A DNA stretch of 52,280 nucleotides from Burkholderia sp. Bp8963. Lineage in GTDB: Bacteria; Pseudomonadota; Gammaproteobacteria; Burkholderiales; Burkholderiaceae. Shown piece after piece: positions 15,564 through 23,360 of this stretch. The notes under the pieces were generated by a model. It was not told where the DNA came from and searched no databases. It worked only from the letters and a program-made list of their open reading frames with translations. The position numbers were made by a program, and so were the translations under genes. The stretch covers positions 1 through 52,280 of the forward strand of contig NZ_QTQP01000049.1 of NCBI RefSeq assembly GCF_003854275.1, written 5' to 3'. Position 1 is the stretch's first letter, and each line of letters starts with the position of its first letter.

Positions 15564-18074
15564 TCACCGGTCGGGAGAGGCGGCCCCGTTCGCTCGCCCC
15601 GCATGCTCGCGTCCTGCACTCGCGGGCGCGGAAGCCGCTGAAGCAGCCGACGGCGCGCTCATGTATGCCGGTGCCGCCTTCGTTTTCTCGCGTATTCCCG
15701 GCGGTGGCGCCGTCGGGCGCCGCGCCATGTCGGTCAGCATCTGCTGGCACGGCAACGGCCGATTGCGGCCTGGCTGCAGCAGCGCGAGCAGACTGGCGAG
15801 CGGATTCAGCAAGCCCAGCCCAACCGCCGCGCCACCACGCGCGATCAGTGCCTCGGCCTTCACCCCGACGTGCGGCTGCTTGAATGTTCCGGTGACAACC
15901 AGCGGCGAGCGCAGCGATATCACCCTGAACCCCTTGGTATGCGGATGAACCGTCAGATTCATGGTCTCGTCTCGCAGGTCCACGTTACCGTCCATGCCGA
16001 TCACCGCATCGTCGGTGTCAAGCGCAAATACGCGCGAGTCGAGCACGCCATTGGTGGCGACGAAGTCGGCCACCCCGCAGTTGATCTTCACGTCACGCGT
16101 GCCGAACAACTTCTCGTACACCACGTTTGCTACATTCAGCCCGGCGGCTTCCATCAGCAAGAGGCTCACCGTGCCGTCGGTGACCAACGTCTTCACCTCG
16201 CCGTTGGAAGTCGCGGCGAGTGCCGCCGGCGAGTTGCCGGTGGCCGATAGCGCCGCATTGCCATTGACCTCGCCGAGCGCTGTCTGCATCACCGCGAATG
16301 TCGGGAACAACTGCTTGAGTTTCAGATGTCGCGCCTGCAATGAGAACCGCCCCTTGAGCGGCTCGCCGCTGCCGTCCAGGTGGATGTTCGCGGCGAGCGT
16401 ACCGCCCGCGACGCCGAAGTTCAGCGGGTCGAGCGTCAGCACACCGTCCTGCATGATGACGTGGGTCGACAGGTCGGTAATCGGCAGGCTCGCGGTCTTG
16501 ACGATGCGCCGTCCGGTGAACCGGACGTCCGCGTCGATCTTCTTCCAGCGCGCCGTGCGGAACGCCTCGACCGGCAGCGCTTTGTTCGCGGGCTGCGCTG
16601 CGGCGGCGCCCCGCCGGGTTTTGCTCGCATTCGTGTCGGCGCCGATGAGCGGCGCAAGATCGGAGAACTGCAGCAGCTTCGACTCCAGCGTGCCCGACAA
16701 GAGCGGCCTCGGTTCGCGCGAGACGTATGTCAGCGAGCCGTTGACATCGCTGCCACCGACGCGTCCCGTGAAATCCTCGTACTTGAAGACATTGCCGGAC
16801 GCACGGAATTGCCCGATCAGCCGGCCGTCGGTCGCATAGGGCGGCGTCTCGGGTAGCGTGATGCCGGTGACCTCATACAGATGGGCCGCGCTGGTGCCCG
16901 CGATCCACAGACGCAGATCGACCGCTGCCAGGTGCGCCGGATCGGTGAGTGTGCCGACGAGCGCCAGCCGGGTGTCGCCAAAGCGCAGATCGGCCTGAAT
17001 CGGGAACGGGCGTTGCGCGTCCTGCACCGCCAGCACACTGCCGATCTTTCCGTTGCCGTCCACACGGCCCTTCCTGTAGGTTCCCTTGACGGTCAAGCCG
17101 ATCGTATAGGCGCCGACGCCTGCGGATACTGTGGGCGGCTGCACACTTGCCACACCAGACGCGGAGCCTGCTGACGCGCTCGTTGTCGCCGAGGCCGGTA
17201 CGCCCGGTGCGGCTGGCGCGGGCGCGTTCGACGAAGCCGCTGCGCCTGATGCCGTCGAAGCCGTCGAGGCCGTTGCAGCACCGGATCTCTTCGTCGGCGC
17301 ATGCGAAGCCGCAGCCAACGCCTGCGAAGCCGCGGCCGATGCGCGGGATGCCGCCTCGGCACCGGAGGCAGGCACACCCGATCGCGCCGAACCTCGATGG
17401 GCCTGGGCCGCGAGCTTCTTTTGGCCCGCCTGGCCGACGGCCTGGGCCGATTCGTGACGCGCCAGCGCCTGCTGCTGTCTTACGGCATCGCCGAACGGGA
17501 TCGGCTGGCCGAGCGTGTCGATCACGGCACTCAGATCGAATTGTTTTTGTTGGTCGTAGTAGCCGAGATTGCCTTGTGCGAACGCGATATCGTGCAAGTC
17601 GAGGGTCCATTGGCCCGGATGCCCGAACCGCTTGAGCTTGAACGTCCAGTTGGCGCGCCCGTCCTTGAGGCGTTCGAGATCGACCGATGGATTGACCAGA
17701 TCGACTGCCGGAATCACGATGTGGTGTGCGATCAGCGGCAGCGCCTCGATTTCGAAGCTGATTGCATCCAGCGTGACGAAATACTTCGTGCGCGCCCAGT
17801 CCGGGTTGGCGATCGTGACATCGTGTGCGCTAAATCGCGGCCACGGCACCCAGGCCCGCCAACCCTGCTCGCTCACGGGCCGGCGCCACCCGATACGTAG
17901 ATCGCCGTTGATGGTGAACTGTCGTCCGATCGCGTCCGACACCTTGTCATCGACCCAAGGCCGCGCGCGGTTCCAGTCGAACGTCGCAATGAAGACGACC
18001 AGCGCCGCAATTGCCAGGGCGACGATAACGGAAAGCCACGCGGCCGTCTTGCCGACGGTGTGGCCGATGCGCAT
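15564..18074 (-). CDS. AsmA-family protein
   Basis: This 836-residue protein has one N-terminal membrane anchor (AAWLSVIVALAIAALVVFIA, residues 11-30) and a long periplasmic part. The AsmA N-terminal region is clear: DDKVSDAIGRQFTINGDLRI and a conserved motif near DVTIANPDWA. The C-terminal AsmA_2 region ends near GFRVISLRSPLVVTGTFKQP. AsmA-like proteins help move or place phospholipid or assemble the outer membrane. Between about residues 200 and 325 lies a low-complexity insert of Ala, Ser and Thr, and a second Ala/Ser-rich tail closes the protein. GGGAG precedes the start. It stands alone on the minus strand. Confidence 0.85.
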   Translation of the reverse strand: MRIGHTVGKTAAWLSVIVALAIAALVVFIATFDWNRARPWVDDKVSDAIGRQFTINGDLRIGWRRPVSEQGWRAWVPWPRFSAHDVTIANPDWARTKYFVTLDAISFEIEALPLIAHHIVIPAVDLVNPSVDLERLKDGRANWTFKLKRFGHPGQWTLDLHDIAFAQGNLGYYDQQKQFDLSAVIDTLGQPIPFGDAVRQQQALARHESAQAVGQAGQKKLAAQAHRGSARSGVPASGAEAASRASAAASQALAAASHAPTKRSGAATASTASTASGAAASSNAPAPAAPGVPASATTSASAGSASGVASVQPPTVSAGVGAYTIGLTVKGTYRKGRVDGNGKIGSVLAVQDAQRPFPIQADLRFGDTRLALVGTLTDPAHLAAVDLRLWIAGTSAAHLYEVTGITLPETPPYATDGRLIGQFRASGNVFKYEDFTGRVGGSDVNGSLTYVSREPRPLLSGTLESKLLQFSDLAPLIGADTNASKTRRGAAAAQPANKALPVEAFRTARWKKIDADVRFTGRRIVKTASLPITDLSTHVIMQDGVLTLDPLNFGVAGGTLAANIHLDGSGEPLKGRFSLQARHLKLKQLFPTFAVMQTALGEVNGNAALSATGNSPAALAATSNGEVKTLVTDGTVSLLLMEAAGLNVANVVYEKLFGTRDVKINCGVADFVATNGVLDSRVFALDTDDAVIGMDGNVDLRDETMNLTVHPHTKGFRVISLRSPLVVTGTFKQPHVGVKAEALIARGGAAVGLGLLNPLASLLALLQPGRNRPLPCQQMLTDMARRPTAPPPGIREKTKAAPAYMSAPSAASAASAPASAGREHAGRANGAASPDR

Positions 18075-18426
18075 TGTTCACTCCCAGGTTGCGCTTGATG
18101 GAAACGATGAAGCAATTCGCGCTCCCGCATGCTCGTCACATGAATGCGAAAGGCCCACGCACCGTCGCGGTTGCCTGGCGGCATGCGGGGCGGCGCCAGT
18201 GCAAGGGGCTTTGCAAATGGGGGGCCGTCTCGACATACGAATGCGTTCGGCATCCTGACAAAGCGGGGCGGAACGCGTCAGCGCATCGTGGTCGTTCAGA
18301 AAAATTACAACGCAATTGGCAAATAGGCCAGCGAGCCCTCCCCGCGATTCTCGCCACCCTGCAGACATCACGTTGTAGATTCTGCGCCGGTATCGAGATG
18401 CCTACGGTCATCGGGCGTTCGTCACC

Positions 18427-18466
18427 ATGCACGTTTTGTCCGGGATAACGTCGTCTCTGTCCATTG
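18427..18466 (+). promoter_or_regulatory. Two-part AraC-type operator upstream of the P450 fusion
   Basis: ATGCACGTTTTGTCC at 18427-18441 and TCTCTGTCCATTG at 18454-18466 reappear with one mismatch and the identical spacing at 22358-22397, next to araC. Within each copy TGTCC occurs twice, 21 bp apart, which is two helical turns and the geometry of AraC-family direct half-sites. The element ends 142 bases before the P450 start, so activation of that gene by the adjacent AraC protein is likely. Confidence 0.7.
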
Positions 18467-18549
18467 AGGGGAACGCGGCTCAGGCTCTAAATTGGCGTCA
18501 TTAAACCCACCGGGCGCTTGCGAGTAACAACGTTATCTCGCGCGCCGCC

Positions 18550-18588
18550 CGCCCGGGCATGCCGTCAGCGCAACGGTATGCCCGGGCG
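18550..18588. repeat. Strong hairpin in the P450 leader
   Basis: The 16-base arms at 18550-18565 and 18573-18588 (CGCCCGGGCATGCCGT against ACGGTATGCCCGGGCG) pair with one G-T mismatch around a 7-base loop. The hairpin sits a few bases upstream of GAGGAG and the start at 18609, followed by TTTA. It could be an attenuator or an mRNA-stabilising element. Confidence 0.5.
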
Positions 18589-18608
18589 GCTTTAGAGGAG
18601 ACACCGCC

Positions 18609-21398
18609 ATGGCCCATCAGATAACCCTCCGTTTTGAGGACGGAGTGACCCGCTTCATCGAGTGCGAGGAGGGCGAGCGCGTCACCGATGCCGCCATTCG
18701 CGCCAAGCTCAATATTCCACTCGATTGCCGTGATGGTGTGTGTGGCACCTGCAAGGCGGTCTGCGAGTCCGGCGAGTATGTGCTGGGCGACTGCGTGGAA
18801 GATGCGCTTAGCCCGGAGGAGGCGAGCGCCCGCAAGGTGCTCACCTGCCAGATGAGCCCACGTTCGGACTGCGTGATCCAGATCGCAACGAACTCCGATG
18901 TCTCGGGTACCGGCCCGTGCTCCCACAGGGGACGGATCGTCGCCTGCCAACGCGCGTCCGACAGCACGATCGCCTTCTCGGTCGAGCTCGAGAACCGCGC
19001 AGATCTCGGCTTCCTTCCTGGGCAGTATGTCAACATCCGGGTGCCCGGCACCGATCAGACACGCTCCTACTCCTTCAGCTCGGGGCCGTCCGAGCCGCAT
19101 TTGTCCTTCCTTGTGCGCAACGTGCGTCAAGGGGTGATGTCGACCTGGCTCTGCGAAACCGCCAAAGCAGGGGACCTGATCGAGTTTCGCGGCCCGATGG
19201 GAAGCTTCTACCTGCGCCCCATTGAGCGGCCGGTGCTGTTTCTGGCAGGTGGCACGGGCCTCGCGCCGTTTCTCTCGATGCTGGACAAGATCGTCGAGGA
19301 CGGCGGCAGCCCGTATCCGATCCATATGATCCTGGGCGTGAACAGTGACGAGGATCTCGTCGGCGTCGACCGGCTCGAGGTCTATGCGCAGCGCCTGTCG
19401 AACTTTACCTATGCCTGCACCGTCTCCAGCCCCGACAGTGCCCATCCCAACAAGGGCTATGTGACTCACCACATCAGCGCGTCGCAGCTCAACGGTGGCG
19501 ATGCGGATGTCTACCTCTGCGGCCCGCCGCCGATGGTTGATGCGGTGCGCAATTTTCTGTCGTCCGAAGGGCTGACGCCGCGCAATTTCTATTATGAGAA
19601 GTTCGCCGGCACCGGCCTGGTGGTCCAGACTGGCGAGGAGCGCATTGCTCCTGTTGACGTCGATGAAGCGTTCGACCTGCGCATGGCTCTCGAACTGGGG
19701 GCGGCTCAGCTGACCATGGGCCGGCTGTCGAGCGAGCAATTGATCATCTTCCGCCAGCTCGCGGAGGCAACGGCGCAGTTCGTGTCCGGGCGGCGCTTTA
19801 CTGACGTTCCGCGCTACATCGACGCAAACCACGCGTTCCACATGTTCACGATCGAAGCTTCGGGGAACGCCCAGCTGATCGCGCTCTACCGGCAACTGGC
19901 CGTGCAGGACTACATCGCGCGCGCGCTGACCGACCAGATCGAGATCGTCGGCGATATCGTCCAGCAGCACCGGGACATTGTCGCCGCCTTCGAGCTGGGC
20001 GACCTGAACGCGGCGCGGGATGTGATTGCGCTGCATGCGCGCCATTCCAAGGCCACGATGAGCCGGGCGCTGGAGCGTATGGCGATGGGCAAGACGGCAC
20101 CCACGGCCGCGGCGCCTGTCTCTCTCCCGTCTGCCGTGCCGGAGAGTGCGCCACAGATCTGCCCGTTCACGGCCAGGACCCTTCCGGCCTATTCACACGA
20201 ACTGGACTGGCCCGATGGGCTGGAGCCATTCAAGGTGGTCGATGACGGCTCGCAAGGCGACCCTTACGAGCACTACCGCTGGATGCGGGAGCACGCGCCG
20301 GTGCTGCGTTGCCAGTCGGCGACTTCGGACGTGTGGTTCCTCTCGCGCTACGACGATGTCTACCAGGCGATCCGTAATCCGAAGCTGTTTTCCTCCGAGG
20401 TCGTCAGCCCGCCACCGCTGACGTTCCTGACGCTGTTCGATGCGCCTGACCATTCGCGGTTACGCAAGGTCGTCCAGCCGTCCTTCCTGCCGCTGGCGCT
20501 CGATCCCTTTGTCGACCAGATCGCGCAACGGGCGGAGGATCTGCTTGACGCAATGATCGCGAAGGGCGGCGGTGATGTCGTCAACGATTTCGCCATTCCG
20601 CTCAGCATCTCGACCATCTCCGCGATGATCGATGTGCCGAACGAGGATGAGGAGAAGATGAAGTTCTGGTCGGACGAGACCTTTAGCTACTTCGGGCGTC
20701 TCGCCCGCAATGCGCCGGGGACCGGCACCGACGAGCAGAGTGCGCAGGCTTTCTTCGCTTACCTGAAGGAAGCGATGGAGCGGCTTGCGCTCACCGACAG
20801 CCAGTCGATTGGCGGGCATATCGCGCGCATGTGGAAGGACGGGTTGCTGTCGGAAAAGGAAGCGAAGGAGCTGTGCGCGTTCGTCTTCATCGCCGGGCAC
20901 GACACGACGACCATCCTTGTCGCCAACGCGTTTCGCATGTTCGCCGAGCAGCCGACTCTGCTGGGACGTATCCGCGAAAACCCCGCCGACGCCGACCGAT
21001 TCGTCGAGGAGGTGGCGCGCTATCGGGGTACCGTCCAGCGCGTAAGCCGCATCACCACTGAGCCGACCACCATCGCGGGTGTCGATCTGCCCAAGGGTGC
21101 GGTGGTGCGATTGCTGCTGTCGGCTGCGAACCGCGACAGCCGCAAGTTTGCCGAGGGCGAGACGTTCGACATCGACCGCGATTCCAGCGGCCATCTGGGT
21201 TTCGGCAACGGCATGCACAAATGCCTTGGCGCGCCGCTCGCCAAGCTGGAGACGCTGACTGCGGCGAAGGCACTGGCCCGCAAGATTGGCGATATCGCGC
21301 TCGATCCGGCAAGGCCGATCCAGTATGTGCGGGGCAACAACCTGACCAACTCCGGGCCGGAACACCTGTTCGTCAAGCTCCGCGGCTTGTCGGCCTGA
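18609..21398 (+). CDS. Self-sufficient cytochrome P450: BenC-like reductase, FCD domain and P450 in one chain
   Basis: The chain has 929 residues. Residues 1-90 are a plant-type 2Fe-2S ferredoxin (C40, C45, C48, C80). Residues about 105-205 form an FAD domain with TRSYSFSS, and about 206-335 an NAD domain with FLAGGTGLAPFLSML and VYLCGPPPMVDAV. This is the BenC layout, ending at FYYEKFA. Residues about 350-490 form a GntR-type FCD domain with its likely metal ligands D405, H411, H454 and H476. Residues about 520-929 are a P450 with I-helix AGHDTT (762-767), ExxR at 801-804 and heme loop FGNGMHKCLG with ligand C872. All cofactor motifs are intact. It should take electrons from NADH to its own heme and hydroxylate an organic acid; the P450 tail resembles CYP199-like enzymes. 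Domain order differs from P450-PFOR fusions, where the P450 comes first. Confidence 0.9.
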   Translation: MAHQITLRFEDGVTRFIECEEGERVTDAAIRAKLNIPLDCRDGVCGTCKAVCESGEYVLGDCVEDALSPEEASARKVLTCQMSPRSDCVIQIATNSDVSGTGPCSHRGRIVACQRASDSTIAFSVELENRADLGFLPGQYVNIRVPGTDQTRSYSFSSGPSEPHLSFLVRNVRQGVMSTWLCETAKAGDLIEFRGPMGSFYLRPIERPVLFLAGGTGLAPFLSMLDKIVEDGGSPYPIHMILGVNSDEDLVGVDRLEVYAQRLSNFTYACTVSSPDSAHPNKGYVTHHISASQLNGGDADVYLCGPPPMVDAVRNFLSSEGLTPRNFYYEKFAGTGLVVQTGEERIAPVDVDEAFDLRMALELGAAQLTMGRLSSEQLIIFRQLAEATAQFVSGRRFTDVPRYIDANHAFHMFTIEASGNAQLIALYRQLAVQDYIARALTDQIEIVGDIVQQHRDIVAAFELGDLNAARDVIALHARHSKATMSRALERMAMGKTAPTAAAPVSLPSAVPESAPQICPFTARTLPAYSHELDWPDGLEPFKVVDDGSQGDPYEHYRWMREHAPVLRCQSATSDVWFLSRYDDVYQAIRNPKLFSSEVVSPPPLTFLTLFDAPDHSRLRKVVQPSFLPLALDPFVDQIAQRAEDLLDAMIAKGGGDVVNDFAIPLSISTISAMIDVPNEDEEKMKFWSDETFSYFGRLARNAPGTGTDEQSAQAFFAYLKEAMERLALTDSQSIGGHIARMWKDGLLSEKEAKELCAFVFIAGHDTTTILVANAFRMFAEQPTLLGRIRENPADADRFVEEVARYRGTVQRVSRITTEPTTIAGVDLPKGAVVRLLLSAANRDSRKFAEGETFDIDRDSSGHLGFGNGMHKCLGAPLAKLETLTAAKALARKIGDIALDPARPIQYVRGNNLTNSGPEHLFVKLRGLSA

Positions 21399-21408
21399 AC
21401 CGGATGAC

Positions 21409-21443
21409 GGGGGCGAGGCTGGGTCAGCCCGCTCCCCCCTTTT
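21409..21443. terminator. Likely bidirectional terminator between the P450 fusion and araC
   Basis: GGGGG at 21409 pairs with CCCCC near 21434, with inner arms GGCTG and CAGCC, and TTTT follows. It lies 11 bases after the P450 stop and overlaps the last codons of the convergent AraC gene. Confidence 0.55.
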
Positions 21444-22356
21444 CATGCGGCAAGGATCGGTCGTGGGCCGCAGAGCGGTATTCGGTCGGCCGGAGCCCCG
21501 TCTGTTTGCGGAAGAAGCGGCCGAAATAGGCCTCGTCCTGAAAGCCCAGCTCACTGGCGATCTGTTTCACGCTGAGCGTCGAATAGCCGAGCAGCCGCTT
21601 GGCCTCGTGAATCGAGCGTGCATCGATTGCCTCGATTGCCGAGACCCCGAAGGTGGCACGGCAGATGCGGGAGAGCTGGCCGGTGGTCACGCCCATCTCG
21701 TCGGCATAGCTGGCGACCGGCCGCCGCTCGCGGCAATGGCGGTCGAGCAGCGCGCGGAACCGCTCGATCCGCGCGGCCATCGTCCGTTGCTCGGAACTGG
21801 CCGAAAGCCGTGCGCTCTCGCTGAGGCGCCCGATCTTGACGAACAGGATGATCGTCAGGGCTGCGCCTGCGGTGAACTGCCAGCGCTCGTGGCTCTCCGC
21901 CTCGTGTCCGATCGACTGAAACAGGGTGTCCAACGATGTGCCGCGCTCGACGGCGGGATCGATCGACAGCACCGTAGGCGTGCGAATGAATTCCAGCAGC
22001 TCGGGCGCGGCCGTCATCGCCAGCGATTCCAGCGCGGACTGCGCGGCGGTGATGACGTGACCGTCGATGTCGCTGCGGAAGTGAAAGCCGTGGACCGAGC
22101 GCGCTGGCACGACGACCAGGCATGGCGCTTCGACTGCCCAGGTCTTGCCGTCGATGAAGGTCTTGCCGCCCCCGGCGGTGACGTAGAGCACCTGGATCAG
22201 CGCGTCGTGGACGTGCGGCTTGATGTCGAAGTCGAAACGGCCGGCACGCAGGGGAATGCGTTCGTAATGGACCATGTCGACCCAGGATGAGTCGGCTTCC
22301 GCACCATAGAGTGCGAAATGGAGAACGGTGCGGCGTTGCTGTTGATCATGGGCCAT
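21424..22356 (-). CDS. AraC-family transcriptional regulator
   Basis: This 310-residue protein has an N-terminal cupin-like effector domain (HVHDALIQVLYVTAGGG, HGFHFRSDIDGHVIT) and a C-terminal double helix-turn-helix (YADEMGVTTGQLSRICRATF; ASELGFQDEAYFGRFFRKQT). The layout is the PobR/HpaA type, which senses aromatic or related acids. The start at 22356 is preferred because the shared operator element begins two bases upstream at 22358; longer starts would place coding sequence over it. It is convergent with the P450 fusion and divergent from the SDR gene, so it likely controls both and itself. Confidence 0.88.
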   Translation of the reverse strand: MAHDQQQRRTVLHFALYGAEADSSWVDMVHYERIPLRAGRFDFDIKPHVHDALIQVLYVTAGGGKTFIDGKTWAVEAPCLVVVPARSVHGFHFRSDIDGHVITAAQSALESLAMTAAPELLEFIRTPTVLSIDPAVERGTSLDTLFQSIGHEAESHERWQFTAGAALTIILFVKIGRLSESARLSASSEQRTMAARIERFRALLDRHCRERRPVASYADEMGVTTGQLSRICRATFGVSAIEAIDARSIHEAKRLLGYSTLSVKQIASELGFQDEAYFGRFFRKQTGLRPTEYRSAAHDRSLPHEKGGAG

Positions 22357-22357
22357 G

Positions 22358-22397
22358 ATGCACGTTATGTCCTGCTGTATGTGATCTCTGTCCATTG
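22358..22397 (+). promoter_or_regulatory. Two-part AraC-type operator between araC and the SDR gene
   Basis: ATGCACGTTATGTCC at 22358-22372 and TCTCTGTCCATTG at 22385-22397 repeat the element found upstream of the P450 fusion, with the same 12-base gap. TGTCC half-sites again lie 21 bp apart. It ends 83 bases upstream of the SDR start and abuts the araC start codon, which suits activation of the SDR operon and autorepression. Confidence 0.7.
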
Positions 22398-22480
22398 TTC
22401 CATAGGCGCTTGAAGCGTTCAATGACGATACCAATTTCGCGACGCGTAATCGCACAGAAAATATTAGGAGCGTTAACTAC

Positions 22481-23326
22481 ATGGGACAGGAACTTGAAAA
22501 TCGCACCGCGGCCTCGACCCCATACCGGCTGAACCTGGACGGAAAGGTCTGCGTGGTCACGGGGGCGGGCAGTGGCATTGGAGCCGGCATCGCGCGCGCG
22601 TTCGCCGATGTCGGCGCGCATGTGGCACTCGTGGATCGGAATCTTGCCGGCGCTGAAGCAGTCGCCGCCGAACTTCGGAAGGCCGGTGCGGTGGCACAGG
22701 CGATCGGCTGCGACGTGTCGGACGAAGCCTCGGTTGCCGCAGCTGCCGGCGAGGTTCGCGCAGCGCTCGGGCCGGCCAGCGTGCTCGTCAACAATGCAGG
22801 GCTTCTGCGCGCCGGACCGCTCGAGACGGTCTCGATCGAGGACTGGAACCAGGCCATCGCCGTGAACCTGACCGGCTATCTACTGTGTGCTCGAGCTTTC
22901 GGGCGCGACATGCTGGCGGCAGGCAAGGGCAGTATCGTCCACGTTGCGTCGATTGCGGCGCTCAGTCCGCAGACCAATAGCGGTTCCTATAGCCCGAGCA
23001 AGGCGGGCGTGCTGCTGCTCTCGCGGCAGTTGGCGGCGGAGTGGGGGCCACGCGGCGTGCGCAGCAACTGCGTGCTGCCCGGCATGATCCGCACCGCGCT
23101 GTCCGCGAAGTTCTACGAGGAGCCCGGCTTCGAGGCTCGCCGCGCCGCCGCCACCGCGAGCCGCCGCATCGGCGAGCCGGAGGACCTCGCCGGCCCGGCC
23201 CTGTTTCTCGCCTCTGACCTGGCTGCCTACGTCAATGGCGCGGAGGTGCTTGTCGACGGCGGGCTCGATTGCATGCTGATGGACATGGTCCCGCGCCCGG
23301 GCTTCAACGCCACCCAGGCTGCGTGA
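22481..23326 (+). CDS. Short-chain dehydrogenase/reductase, probable cyclic alcohol dehydrogenase
   Basis: This 281-residue SDR has the cofactor motif TGAGSGIG (27-34), NNAG 104-107, S157, and catalytic Y170 and K174 in SYSPSKAG. D52 after the second strand (ALVDRN) favours NAD+. AGGAG sits upstream of the ATG. It begins a three-gene run with the flavin desaturase (34 bases on) and the NIPSNAP gene. In the proposed pathway it would oxidise the hydroxyl introduced by the P450, for example trans-4-hydroxycyclohexanecarboxylate to the 4-oxo acid. That substrate is inferred from context; the SDR identity is clear. Confidence 0.88.
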   Translation: MGQELENRTAASTPYRLNLDGKVCVVTGAGSGIGAGIARAFADVGAHVALVDRNLAGAEAVAAELRKAGAVAQAIGCDVSDEASVAAAAGEVRAALGPASVLVNNAGLLRAGPLETVSIEDWNQAIAVNLTGYLLCARAFGRDMLAAGKGSIVHVASIAALSPQTNSGSYSPSKAGVLLLSRQLAAEWGPRGVRSNCVLPGMIRTALSAKFYEEPGFEARRAAATASRRIGEPEDLAGPALFLASDLAAYVNGAEVLVDGGLDCMLMDMVPRPGFNATQAA

Positions 23327-23360
23327 GTTCCATCACACCATAACGAAAAGGAGAGTGGAT

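Larger units (their letters stand above)
18075..18608. other. Intergenic region between asmA and the P450 fusion gene
   Basis: These 534 bases separate two divergently transcribed genes. Reading frames across it show no recognisable protein. It holds the paired AraC-type half-sites at 18427-18466 and a strong hairpin at 18550-18588, both described separately. GAGGAG at 18595-18600 is the ribosome binding site of the P450 fusion. Confidence 0.6.

Noticed and set aside
18074..18448. 124-residue plus-strand frame upstream of the P450 fusion
   Set aside because: No ribosome binding site or conserved sequence; it overlaps the AraC-type operator.
18501..20045. 514-residue minus-strand frame across the P450 fusion
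   Set aside because: Antisense shadow of clearly conserved reductase and FCD sequence.
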